DNA from: Candidatus Helarchaeota archaeon
GTDB taxonomy: Archaea; Asgardarchaeota; Lokiarchaeia; Helarchaeales; RDOG01
Assembly (NCBI GenBank): GCA_019058315.1
Contig: JAHPZH010000007.1
Coordinates: forward strand, 62,001 to 126,000
Direction of reading: 5' to 3'
Length of the DNA: 64,000 bases
This document shows, piece after piece, positions 19,489 through 27,874 of this stretch. The notes beneath the pieces were generated by a model. That model had not been told where the DNA came from. It saw only the letters and a program-made list of their open reading frames with translations, and ran no database searches. Each line of letters starts with the position of its first letter. Position 1 is the first letter of the stretch. Made by a program: the position numbers and the translations under genes.

Positions 19489-21120
19489 TTGAGTGAAGAA
19501 TCTAAAAAGATATTCGTTTCTCCGCATATCGGAAAAATTGCTAAGGACCTAGATCTTCCGGAGAGAGTTTATATGTTTGATACGACTCTACGAGATGGCG
19601 AGCAAACTCCCGGTATATCGTTTACACTACAAGAAAAAATTCAAATAGCCACTCAATTGGATAAGCTAGGTATCGATATAATTGAAGCAGGAATGCCAGT
19701 AGTTTCTAAAGGTGATTATGAGGCATGCAAAAAAATTTCGAAACTAGGTTTAAATGCAGAAATAACCGGATTAGCTAGAATAAATCGTGTAGATATTGAT
19801 AAAGTTATTGAATGCGATATGAACTCAATTCATGTGTTCATAGCAACCTCTGATCTTCATTTAAAAGAAAAATTAAAAATGACAAGAGATGAAGTATTGG
19901 AAGCTATAACTAAAGAGACCGAATACGCTAAAGAACATTATTCAACTGTAGAATTCTCAGCAGAAGATGCTACACGAACTGATTTAGACTATTTAATAAA
20001 AGCAAACAATACAGCCGTTGAAGCAGGGGCTACTCGAATAAATATTCCTGATACTGTAGGAACCATCACTCCTCAAGGGTACGCTTATATCATTAGAGAG
20101 CATAAAAAAGTGCTACCTAAAAATGTTCGCATCTCAGTTCATTGCCATGATGATTTTGGATTGAGTACTGCGAATAGTATCGCTGGAGTAGAAGCTGGTG
20201 CAAGTCAAATCCATTCTACAATTCTGGGAATTGGAGAAAGAGCCGGTAATGTCTCTATGGAAGAAGTGGTAATGTCCTTATATGCATTATATGGAATCAA
20301 AGGTAATATGAAAATCAAATATCTTTACGAAACTGCAAAAATGCTTGAAAGAATGACGGGTTTTGAGATATCTCCAAATTTTCCACTAGTTGGTTCAAAT
20401 GCATTTAAACATGAATCTGGTATCCATGCCCATGCTGTCATTATGAACCCGCGCACTTATGAACCTTTGACTCCTGAATTAATCGGAGTACCACGTACTG
20501 ATAAACTTTCAGACATTATTGAAAAGTCGATATCAATAGGAAAACATACTGGAGGACATAGTCTAGGGGCTAAGCTTGAAGAATTTGGATTTTCAAATCT
20601 GTCTAAATCCCAATTCAATGAGATAAGAACTGAAATTAAGGAAATCGGAGATAAAGGGAAGCAAATATCAGATGCCGATTTGTTCGCGATCGCCACATCT
20701 GTTATTGGAGAAGTACCAGAGGAAGAAAAAACGATGAATTTGGAAGAACTGTCTGTTATGTGTGGTATAAATGTAACACCAACAGCAACAATTCGACTCC
20801 AAATAAAAACTAATGGTGAATGGATAGAACAAGTAGGATCTGCAATCGGAGTAGGACCAGTAGATGCAGCTTGTAATGCCTTACAAGAAGTTTATAATAA
20901 ATTTGGCTATGGAATAATTAAATTAAAAGAATATAACATTGAAGCAATAACAGGAGGAACTGACGCACTAGGACAAGTAAAAGTTTTGCTTGAAGATCAC
21001 AAAGGAGAACAATTAAAAGCCAGAGCAGTAGATCCTGATATTGTAAATGCCAGCATAAAAGCAATGATTAACGGTATGAATCGATATCTTGCCAAAAGAC
21101 GAATAGAAAACAGGAAATAA
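19489..21120 (+). CDS. leuA: 2-isopropylmalate synthase family enzyme (LeuA; homocitrate/citramalate synthase possible)
   Basis: TTG start at 19489 preceded by AGAGATGATT, an SD-like stretch. The HMGL-like TIM barrel has TTLRDGEQTPGISF at the N-terminus (metal- and acyl-CoA-site residues) and HCHDDFGLSTANS (metal ligands). Residues about 400-535 form the LeuA allosteric domain (GVGPVDAACNAL, GTDALGQVKVLLED). The enzyme condenses acetyl-CoA with a 2-oxo acid. At 543 residues it is long enough for a full, feedback-regulated synthase. Homocitrate or citramalate synthase remain possible because the specificity residues were not resolved. It is convergent with a beta-decarboxylating dehydrogenase of the same type of pathway (2-nt gap). 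Confidence 0.85.
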   Translation: MSEESKKIFVSPHIGKIAKDLDLPERVYMFDTTLRDGEQTPGISFTLQEKIQIATQLDKLGIDIIEAGMPVVSKGDYEACKKISKLGLNAEITGLARINRVDIDKVIECDMNSIHVFIATSDLHLKEKLKMTRDEVLEAITKETEYAKEHYSTVEFSAEDATRTDLDYLIKANNTAVEAGATRINIPDTVGTITPQGYAYIIREHKKVLPKNVRISVHCHDDFGLSTANSIAGVEAGASQIHSTILGIGERAGNVSMEEVVMSLYALYGIKGNMKIKYLYETAKMLERMTGFEISPNFPLVGSNAFKHESGIHAHAVIMNPRTYEPLTPELIGVPRTDKLSDIIEKSISIGKHTGGHSLGAKLEEFGFSNLSKSQFNEIRTEIKEIGDKGKQISDADLFAIATSVIGEVPEEEKTMNLEELSVMCGINVTPTATIRLQIKTNGEWIEQVGSAIGVGPVDAACNALQEVYNKFGYGIIKLKEYNIEAITGGTDALGQVKVLLEDHKGEQLKARAVDPDIVNASIKAMINGMNRYLAKRRIENRK

Positions 21121-21122
21121 AA

Positions 21123-22274
21123 TTAGAAGGATTTAATTCGACTAGCTATAGCATCTCCGACCTCTGAAGTCTTAGAACTACCTCCTAAATCATAGGTCTT
21201 TATTTTTCCTTCTTTTAATATCTCTTCTATTGCACGTTCTACTTGTTTTGCCCCATTTTTTAAATTTATATCATTATTTCTATTTCCAAGCCAATCTAAT
21301 AACATGTGAGCAGAGAGGATTGCCGCCATAGGATTAGCCTCATTTTTTCCAGCGTGTCGAGGAGCTGATCCATGAATTGGTTCAAACATACCTTTTTCAT
21401 CCCCAACATTACCACTAGCTGCCATTCCCATACTACCTTGTAAAACCGCAGCAAGATCTGTCGCGATATCACCAAACATATTTGGAACCACGCCAACATC
21501 ATACCATTCAGGATTTCTAATTATCCATTGAGTGAATGCATCTATAAATGCATAATCTTGTTCTATTTCAGGATAATGTTTGGCAATTTCTTGATATATT
21601 TGTCTGAATAATTTACAGCCTGCTGTGACATTACTTTTATCAATACAGGTAACTCTTAATTTACCATCGCTAGGAGACCCCTTATTTCTTTGAGTACAAT
21701 AATCGAATGCGAAATTAATTACTCGTTCTGACCCTTTTCTAGTAATTAATCTCGTATCCGTTGCAATCTCCACTTTTCCGCCCCTATCTAACTTTCCATG
21801 TGTATCTGAATACAACCCTTCTGTATTTTCCCTGATAACTACGAAATCAACATTTTCTGGTTTCCAAATCTGTCTAAATTCTCCTGAGATTTTATGTGGA
21901 ACTCCTTCATATAATTTAGTTGGACGAATATTTGCATAGAGATCTAAACCAAAACGCAATCCAAACAGAATATTTAATCCAACCATTTTTCCATCAGGAT
22001 ATGAAACAGTAGTTCCATCAGGATTTGTCCACCCAATTGCTCCTAATAAAATTGCGTCCGATTCTTTTTGACAAACTTCATAAGTTTCTGCAGGCCATTC
22101 TTCTTTTTTTCCATTTTTTAGCCAATATTGTCCGCCACAAGGATATTCAATAAATTCAAAATTAATACCTTTATTTTTTTCTTCTACAGCTTTTAAAGCC
22201 TTCAAAGCTTGGGGAACTACTTCTTGTCCTATTCCATCTCCTGGTAAAACAACTATCTTATATTTTTTTGTCAT
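21123..22274 (-). CDS. Isopropylmalate/isocitrate dehydrogenase family enzyme
   Basis: The 383-residue product is a beta-decarboxylating dehydrogenase: LPGDGIGQEVVPQALK at the N-terminus, LYANIRPTKLYEGVP (substrate arginine region), RENTEGLYSD, CIDKSNVT with the catalytic Lys, and EPIHGSAPRHAGKNEANP (NAD-binding loop). The LYANIRP element is closer to 3-isopropylmalate, homoisocitrate or tartrate dehydrogenases than to NADP isocitrate dehydrogenase. Pathway proximity to the LeuA-type synthase favours leucine or a homologous chain-elongation step. The exact substrate is unresolved. Confidence 0.87.
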   Translation of the reverse strand: MTKKYKIVVLPGDGIGQEVVPQALKALKAVEEKNKGINFEFIEYPCGGQYWLKNGKKEEWPAETYEVCQKESDAILLGAIGWTNPDGTTVSYPDGKMVGLNILFGLRFGLDLYANIRPTKLYEGVPHKISGEFRQIWKPENVDFVVIRENTEGLYSDTHGKLDRGGKVEIATDTRLITRKGSERVINFAFDYCTQRNKGSPSDGKLRVTCIDKSNVTAGCKLFRQIYQEIAKHYPEIEQDYAFIDAFTQWIIRNPEWYDVGVVPNMFGDIATDLAAVLQGSMGMAASGNVGDEKGMFEPIHGSAPRHAGKNEANPMAAILSAHMLLDWLGNRNNDINLKNGAKQVERAIEEILKEGKIKTYDLGGSSKTSEVGDAIASRIKSF

Positions 22275-22664
22275 AATAAATCACTCAATATATTACACAA
22301 AGTATAAATATTCAATTTCATGATTATTTTAAAATAATATCTTAATCGGGAAGATTGAGAATTGGACTGGAATTAACTTTATTAAGTCTGGAACGCCGCA
22401 TGCAAAGGTTTGGCGGCGTTCAAAATCAAAATAGAGATACTCTAGCCCAAATTCTGTTTTTAAATTTTAAATTTCTAAATTTGAAATTAAGATTTACTCA
22501 TATTACTGCAACTTTTTCACTATTTTTCTGGTGCTGGCAGTAAGAAAATCTTAAATTTTCAAAGGAAATTTTTATATTTATTTGTTTTTTATCCCGAATA
22601 AGATTTTATTAATAAAAAATAATTATGGATAAAAAAAAAAATTAAAACAAACGGAGGTTAATAT
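22275..22664. other. Divergent intergenic region holding a G+C-rich structured element
   Basis: 390 nt between the divergent dehydrogenase and TrpB2 genes. It contains the structured element at 22359-22454. It also has a 62-codon frame (TTG 22355 to TAA 22543) whose last codons include TGG TGC TGG, that is W-C-W, shortly before the TrpB2 gene. Confidence 0.4.
22359..22454 (+). ncRNA. Candidate structured leader RNA with four-way junction
   Basis: A 9-bp perfect stem, GAACGCCGC (22391-22399) with GCGGCGTTC (22413-22421), is a striking G+C island here. It is flanked by smaller hairpins GACT/AGTC (22365-22388) and TAGAG/CTCTA (22432-22444). A possible closing helix is GAATTGG (22359-22365) with CC-A-AATTC (22447-22454). 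It does not fit a tRNA: no canonical D- or T-arm. It could be a cis-regulatory leader of trpB2 or an independent ncRNA. Strand is chosen from the downstream gene only. Confidence 0.35.
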
Positions 22665-23975
22665 ATGAAGGAACCAATTAAAATAATACTCGACCCCGAA
22701 GAACTTCCGAAACAATGGTATAATATGTTATCTGACACACCAGCACCCTTTCCCCCATATCTTCACCCAGGAACAAAAGAACCAATAACAGATCCGTCAT
22801 TCTTAATGGCATTATTCCCTAACGAATGCGTCAAACAAGAAGTGAGTCCAGAACGATATATAGATATCCCAGAAGATATAAGAGAAGCTTATTATCGTAT
22901 TGGGCGTCCCTCACCATTATATAGAGCAAAAAGACTTGAGGAAGCATTAAAAACTCCAGCAAAAATCTTTTTAAAAAGAGAAGATTTATCCCCTCCAGGA
23001 TCCCATAAACCTAACACAGCAATAGCACAAGCTTATTATGCAAAAAAAGAAGGGATTGAAAGACTCACCACTGAAACCGGAGCGGGACAATGGGGAAGTG
23101 CTTTGGCCTATTCTTGTGCATTAATGGGTCTGGGATGTAAAGTCTTCATGGTAAGAATTTCATACCAGCAAAAACCTTATAGAAAATATTTAATGAGTAT
23201 CTACGGTGCTGATATTTACCCAAGTCCATCGGATCAAACAGATTTTGGTAAAAAATTAATGGCAAAAGATAAAAACCATCCCGGAAGTCTAGGAATTGCT
23301 ATTTCGGAAGCTGTAGAGGCTGCAATGAAAGATGATGGCGCAAAATATACCCTTGGTAGCGTTTTAAACCATGTAATACTTCATCAAACAGTTGTTGGTC
23401 AAGAACTTATTAAACAATTTGAAAAAATTAATCTTGTACCAGATATATTAATTGGCTGCGTCGGTGGAGGAAGCAATTTTTCTGGTTTTGCATTCCCCTA
23501 TGCAGGTAAAAAATTACGTGGTGAATTAGATAAGGACCTAAAAATAATTACAGTTGAAGCTTCTGCTTGCCCACATATCACTGAGGGTGAATATAAATAC
23601 GATTATGGTGATACTGCTATGACGGCCCCTTTAGCTAAAATGTATACATTAGGTCATGATTTTGTTCCTCCACCAATTCACGCAGGAGGTTTACGTTATC
23701 ATGGCATGTCTCCAATGGTCAGTTTATTAGTAAAAGAAGGCGTGTTTGAGCCAAGAGCATATCCACAAGAACAAATTTTTGCCTCAGCTAAATTGCTAGC
23801 AGAAACCGAGGGATTAGTAACAGCTCCTGAAACCGCACATGCATTACATGCAACAATACTAGAAGCTAAAAAATGTAAGGAAACAGGCGAAGCAAAGGTT
23901 ATATGCTATAATCATTCGGGTCATGGTATGTTCGATTTGGAAGGATACAAAGAGATACTAAAATTACCCATCTAA
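22665..23975 (+). CDS. trpB2: Tryptophan synthase beta chain-like, TrpB2 type
   Basis: ATG 22665 follows a strong CGGAGGTTA ribosome-binding site. The 436-residue PLP enzyme has the TrpB2-specific long N-terminus (LPKQWYNMLSDTPAPFPPYLHPG). The PLP lysine lies in SPPGSHKPNTAIAQ, followed by TETGAGQWGSALAYS, the glycine loop GCVGGGSNF and the C-terminal SGHGMFDLEGY. TrpB2 proteins convert indole (or O-phosphoserine) and serine to tryptophan and often act without TrpA. No other trp gene is adjacent. The G+C-rich leader upstream may regulate it. Confidence 0.93.
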   Translation: MKEPIKIILDPEELPKQWYNMLSDTPAPFPPYLHPGTKEPITDPSFLMALFPNECVKQEVSPERYIDIPEDIREAYYRIGRPSPLYRAKRLEEALKTPAKIFLKREDLSPPGSHKPNTAIAQAYYAKKEGIERLTTETGAGQWGSALAYSCALMGLGCKVFMVRISYQQKPYRKYLMSIYGADIYPSPSDQTDFGKKLMAKDKNHPGSLGIAISEAVEAAMKDDGAKYTLGSVLNHVILHQTVVGQELIKQFEKINLVPDILIGCVGGGSNFSGFAFPYAGKKLRGELDKDLKIITVEASACPHITEGEYKYDYGDTAMTAPLAKMYTLGHDFVPPPIHAGGLRYHGMSPMVSLLVKEGVFEPRAYPQEQIFASAKLLAETEGLVTAPETAHALHATILEAKKCKETGEAKVICYNHSGHGMFDLEGYKEILKLPI

Positions 23976-24057
23976 ACCCCTTTTTTATTTTTACAACAAT
24001 TAAAATTCCTTTTTTTTGTATTGAATATTATTATAATATGTCATTGTAGAATTAATT

Positions 24058-24062
24058 GGTGA
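24058..24062 (+). promoter_or_regulatory. Shine-Dalgarno GGTGA for small zinc-ribbon gene
   Basis: GGTGA lies 6 nt before the TTG start at 24069, matching the SD form and spacing of other genes. It is the main evidence for that start. Confidence 0.5.
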
Positions 24063-24068
24063 AATTTT

Positions 24069-24215
24069 TTGGTAAAAAAATGTTGTGTTAGTAATTGCCA
24101 AAAAGTGGTTAAAGAGGGAGAATATAAAGAAATTGGAGGAAAAATTTATTGTATTCAATGTGCAGTTCTTTTATATAGGGAGGTATTAGGTAATATGGGT
24201 GTTCAAATCGATTAG
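24069..24215 (+). CDS. Small zinc-ribbon/LIM-like protein, 48 residues
   Basis: TTG 24069 to TAG 24215 encodes MVKKCCVSNCQKVVKEGEY followed by a CIQC knuckle and a short helix ending NMGVQID. The CxxxC...CxxC pattern (C5/C6, C10, C28, C31) suggests one zinc site. The start is set by GGTGA at 24058-24062. The ORF fills the gap exactly, ending 4 nt from the stop of the convergent gene. Function unknown. Confidence 0.6.
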   Translation: MVKKCCVSNCQKVVKEGEYKEIGGKIYCIQCAVLLYREVLGNMGVQID

Positions 24216-24219
24216 TTCT

Positions 24220-25104
24220 TCAACTTCTTAGGAAATATAACACTTTCCCCTTTGTTTCATCGTCTCCTAATTTGATTTGTCCTTGAACGTCTATTTTTGC
24301 ATTTTTACTTTTCACAGTGGACCAAGCTCCTAATTTACTTAATCCCTCAAAATTAAATAATATTTCTTGGCGTGATCTTAAATCTTCCATACCTTCTACT
24401 ACATTAGGTCCTTCTACTGTAATACGTTCTACTCCACTAAATCCACCCATTTCACGTGGACATGATACTACTAGTTTTTCAATCGGTTTCATTTGTTGTA
24501 TAAAATCTCTAATTACATAAGAGTAAATAGGAACACCTTCAATTTTAGTTTCTAATAATTCTTCTAGTAGTTTAAGACATAAATTTATTCTTATTTTAGA
24601 AACCCCTGATATTTGGATGTAACCATTATTACCTATCAAACACCTTATCCGTTCAATTGAATGATAAACATGAAATTTAAAACCGAGCTCTTCAGTAATT
24701 CTCGGAGATCCTTCAAAATCAAAAACAATATAAAGTCCCAACCCCTCAAATTTATCAAGAGTTAAATTAAAATCACTTTGGATTTTTTTATTCAATTCTT
24801 GAGTTATTTCTTCTTTAAATTCAACTAGATCTGCGATTTTTTCTATTTTTGAAGAATCATATCGATATAATATCCAATTTCTATTTTTAAGGTAGTTCTT
24901 CTCTTTTAATAACCATAAATCTTGAAACTGTTCAGTTGTTAATGTATTTCCTACTGTACTTTTAATAAGTTCAAATTTAGAAAGATTAGTTTCCTTAATC
25001 TTAAATTTCCAATCTTCTAGTAAATTAATTAAATCTTGGCGGTTGATTAGTTTAACTAAATGTCTTACCAATTCGTCTTTTAACTGTATTTTTGTTGATG
25101 ACAA
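24220..25104 (-). CDS. Hypothetical protein, 294 residues
   Basis: TTG start at 25104 with AAGGTGG 7 nt upstream. The N-terminal 100 residues are helical and may be a SAP- or winged-helix-like segment (LVKLINRQDLINLLEDWKFK). The C-terminal part is mixed alpha/beta with a conserved-looking patch VVSCPREMGGFSGVERITVEG. No membrane segment or enzyme motif. Family not recognised. Confidence 0.65.
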   Translation of the reverse strand: MSSTKIQLKDELVRHLVKLINRQDLINLLEDWKFKIKETNLSKFELIKSTVGNTLTTEQFQDLWLLKEKNYLKNRNWILYRYDSSKIEKIADLVEFKEEITQELNKKIQSDFNLTLDKFEGLGLYIVFDFEGSPRITEELGFKFHVYHSIERIRCLIGNNGYIQISGVSKIRINLCLKLLEELLETKIEGVPIYSYVIRDFIQQMKPIEKLVVSCPREMGGFSGVERITVEGPNVVEGMEDLRSRQEILFNFEGLSKLGAWSTVKSKNAKIDVQGQIKLGDDETKGKVLYFLRS

Positions 25105-25447
25105 TTAAACCACCTTATTTTTGAAATTTATAAATTATATGAGTTTGTAAATTTATTCTTCGAAATTATGTAAATAATTTTGTCGATATGTTAAAAAATT
25201 TAGTATTATCCTCATCCTTATAGTTTAAATTATTCTTAGCATCTTTTCTTAATTCATGAACTCTTATTAGTTTTTAAAATAAGTAATAATAAAATCATTA
25301 GAAAAAGATAAAATATGAAAAAATAATTTCAAATAAAACGAAACAAAATTAATTAGTTATAAATAATTAATGTTTTTAGAAGATCGATATCATTATAAAA
25401 TACCATAAAAATATTTCATATAACCAATTCACAAATAGGTATTAAAA
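25105..25447. other. AT-rich intergenic region, divergent promoters
   Basis: 343 nt between the divergent hypothetical gene and the GTPase gene, with poly-A/T tracts. No ORF, tRNA or clear inverted repeat seen. Confidence 0.4.
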
Positions 25448-25984
25448 ATGGGAACATACAAACTGAAGATGTTGCTTATTGGTGATGCTGCTGTTGGAAA
25501 AACATCACTGATAAAGAAATTCATCAAAGGTGCTTTCCAGAAAGATTACAAAATGACAATTGGTTGTGATATCTTTACAAAAGATGTTGAGTTGAATGAT
25601 GGTCAAGATCTCGTAACTCTATCTATTTGGGATATTGCAGGTCAAGATCGCTTTAAATTTTTCCGATCTTCATTCTATCGAGGTTCTGCAGGAGCTATGG
25701 TTGTATTTGATTTAACTCGTTATACTACATTCAACCCAAACGTTGTGAATTGGTTAAAGGAATTATGGTCATTTACTGGGCGAATTCCGATAGTAATTCT
25801 AGGTAATAAAGTAGATTTAATTAATATGAGGGCAGTACGTGCAAGTGACGCACAAGCTTTTGCAGATCAAGTTCCTTGTAATTATATAGAAACTTCCGCA
25901 AAAGAAGGACAATATGTGGATCAATCATTTGCAGCTTTAGCCATGAACATGTTACAAAATATGAAAAATAGAATGACCCCTTAA
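25448..25984 (+). CDS. Rab/Ras-type small GTPase
   Basis: All five G-box motifs are intact: G1 GDAAVGKTS (residues 12-20), G2 Thr37 in MTIGCD, G3 WDIAGQDRF with Gln66 at the Ras Q61 position, G4 GNKVDL and G5 ETSAK. The WDIAGQ and ETSAK forms are those of Rab/Ras families rather than Arf, and the 178-residue length is that of a bare G domain. There is no C-terminal Cys prenylation motif (it ends KNRMTP), as in other Asgard GTPases. The stop codon abuts the stop of the convergent PDCD5 gene. GEF, GAP or longin partners are not obvious nearby. Confidence 0.95.
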   Translation: MGTYKLKMLLIGDAAVGKTSLIKKFIKGAFQKDYKMTIGCDIFTKDVELNDGQDLVTLSIWDIAGQDRFKFFRSSFYRGSAGAMVVFDLTRYTTFNPNVVNWLKELWSFTGRIPIVILGNKVDLINMRAVRASDAQAFADQVPCNYIETSAKEGQYVDQSFAALAMNMLQNMKNRMTP

Positions 25985-26404
25985 TTATTCATTTTCTTCC
26001 TTTAACTTTTTAGATAATTCAACCGGTTTCTCATCCCCTTGAAACTTTACTTTTATTGTAGGTCCTATCCCTAAAATTTTTCGTTGTAAAACTATGAGAT
26101 CATTTCTTGAAAGTTTACTTCTTAATTGATTTTGAGAAATTAAATAGATCAAAGTTTCAGTAATTCTTTCTGCCACTTTTGGATATTTTGGTTTAAGTTC
26201 GTTTATATAATAAATATAAGCATCTGATTCTAAAACAGCTTTCATTATTTTTAGTTTCGCTTCTTCAGTTTCCCCCTCTTTCTTTTTTCTTTCTTCTTCA
26301 AGTAATTTTTGTTTTGATTCCTCTTCTTTAGCATTTACTAAACGTTTTTGAAATTGTTCTAGCCGTTTTTTACGAATTTTTTCTAATTCGTCATCATCTG
26401 TCAT
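25985..26404 (-). CDS. PDCD5/TFAR19-family DNA-binding protein
   Basis: The product has the PDCD5 layout: an N-terminal charged helix (DDDELEKIRKKRLEQFQKRL), a central three-helix core with AERITETLIYLISQNQL and a short strand-like tail with IKVKFQGDEKPVEL. Archaeal members are small DNA-binding proteins; the human protein is linked to apoptosis and TIP60. I prefer ATG 26404, preceded by GGTAAC, over TTG 26416. A Lys/Glu-rich coiled extension (residues 15-50) is longer than usual. Confidence 0.83.
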   Translation of the reverse strand: MTDDDELEKIRKKRLEQFQKRLVNAKEEESKQKLLEEERKKKEGETEEAKLKIMKAVLESDAYIYYINELKPKYPKVAERITETLIYLISQNQLRSKLSRNDLIVLQRKILGIGPTIKVKFQGDEKPVELSKKLKEENE

Positions 26405-26563
26405 TTTAGTTACCAATTGTAAATTTTCATTTCTTCTAAATATTCAATTTAAATATAGTAATTTAAAGAATTTTATTTGAAATTTTTCTGTTTGAATGAA
26501 AAAGAAATTTTCAGATAAATAATGTAATTTATTATTAAAAAATGCTTATAGGATGGAGATTTA

Positions 26564-27862
26564 TTGTCCCAAAATGAAAAAATTATCGGCTCGGAAAGTC
26601 AAAGAGCCTTGATTAAAATGTATTCTGCTTATGTTAATAAATATAAGGCATCCTTTTTTAAAGATGTTCGGTTGGATATTGTTCAAGGTGAAAGATCCCG
26701 TTTACATATAAAGATGTTAGAAGGAAGAAAAAAAGGGGAAGCTCCCTTAGATTTAATTGATTGCAGAACTAGTGGAGGAGTATTTAATCTTGGACATGGA
26801 CATCCTGAAATAATAAAGACATTAAAAAAAGGAATAGATGCAGGTTTGGATATTGGTGATCATCATGTTATTAGTGAACAAAGGGCTCTTCTTGCAAAGG
26901 AGCTAGCTGAATTACTTCCTGGAGATATCTCAAAAACCCAATATTGTGTTGGTGGCGGAGAAGCTATAGATTTAGCAATAAAATTAGCAAGGGGAATAAC
27001 TAAAAGAAAAAAAATCATATCAGCAGAAGGAGGATATCATGGAGTGACAGGTTTTGCACTTGGTGCAGGAGATCCAAAATTCAAAGACACTTTTCTCTGG
27101 AATCTTCCCGATTTTCAACAAGTTCCATTTGGTGATATTGAAAGTATTAAGAAAGTAATTAATAATGATGTTGCTTGCGTAATTATGGAGACAATACAGG
27201 CAACTGGAGGTATTAAAATACCTTCTGAAGGATATTTCGCTACTATTAGGGAAATATGCGATGATATGGGAGTTATAATGATTGCAGATGAGGTCCAAAC
27301 TGGCCTTGGTAGAACAGGTGCAATGTGGGCTATTCATGGAGGTTTATATGAAACTGAAAAAGTAGTTCCCGATATTATTGTACTTGCTAAAGGGATGAGT
27401 GCTGGTTATTACCCGATGGCGACTTGTAGTTATAAACCATTTATAGAGGAAGTCTTTAAAGATGACCCTTTTTTACATATTAGTACAACTGGTGGCTCTG
27501 AACTTGGCTGTTATGTTACCAGAAAAATGCTGAAAATTATCTCTCAACAAAAATTTCTGAATCATGTAAAAGAAATGGGTATTTTATTTGGTAAAGGTTT
27601 GAACGAATTAATGGAAAAATATTCAGATTTAGTTGTAGATGTAAGGGGACGTGGTTTGATGTGGGGTGTTGAGTTTATTAATGAAATTTATGGACAATTC
27701 TTTACTCTAAATATGATAAAGAGCGGGGTTTTTGCTGATTATTGCGGAAATGATAAGGCTACAAATAAATTAATGCCCCCGTTAATTATTGAACCTGAGG
27801 ATGTTAACGAAATAATGAGCCGTCTTGATAAGGCTCTGAGTTTGTTCCCTAAAAAGAAATAA
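26564..27862 (+). CDS. Class III PLP-dependent aminotransferase
   Basis: TTG start at 26564, with GGATGGAGAT 9-10 nt upstream. The 432-residue protein has the fold-type I class III pattern: LGHGHPEI, GGGEAIDLAIKLAR, GGYHGVTGFALGAGDP, the cofactor aspartate in IADEVQTGLGRTG and the PLP lysine in IIVLAKGMSAGYYP. Members include 4-aminobutyrate, acetylornithine and ornithine aminotransferases and glutamate-1-semialdehyde mutase; substrate unknown. It is 12 nt upstream of a kinase-like gene and probably co-transcribed with it, suggesting a joint pathway step. Confidence 0.9.
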   Translation: MSQNEKIIGSESQRALIKMYSAYVNKYKASFFKDVRLDIVQGERSRLHIKMLEGRKKGEAPLDLIDCRTSGGVFNLGHGHPEIIKTLKKGIDAGLDIGDHHVISEQRALLAKELAELLPGDISKTQYCVGGGEAIDLAIKLARGITKRKKIISAEGGYHGVTGFALGAGDPKFKDTFLWNLPDFQQVPFGDIESIKKVINNDVACVIMETIQATGGIKIPSEGYFATIREICDDMGVIMIADEVQTGLGRTGAMWAIHGGLYETEKVVPDIIVLAKGMSAGYYPMATCSYKPFIEEVFKDDPFLHISTTGGSELGCYVTRKMLKIISQQKFLNHVKEMGILFGKGLNELMEKYSDLVVDVRGRGLMWGVEFINEIYGQFFTLNMIKSGVFADYCGNDKATNKLMPPLIIEPEDVNEIMSRLDKALSLFPKKK

Positions 27863-27874
27863 TGAGAGGATCAA

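Noticed and set aside
22359..22454. tRNA gene with intron
   Set aside because: The hairpins do not give a canonical D-arm or T-arm and no 7-bp acceptor plus TTCRA loop is formed.
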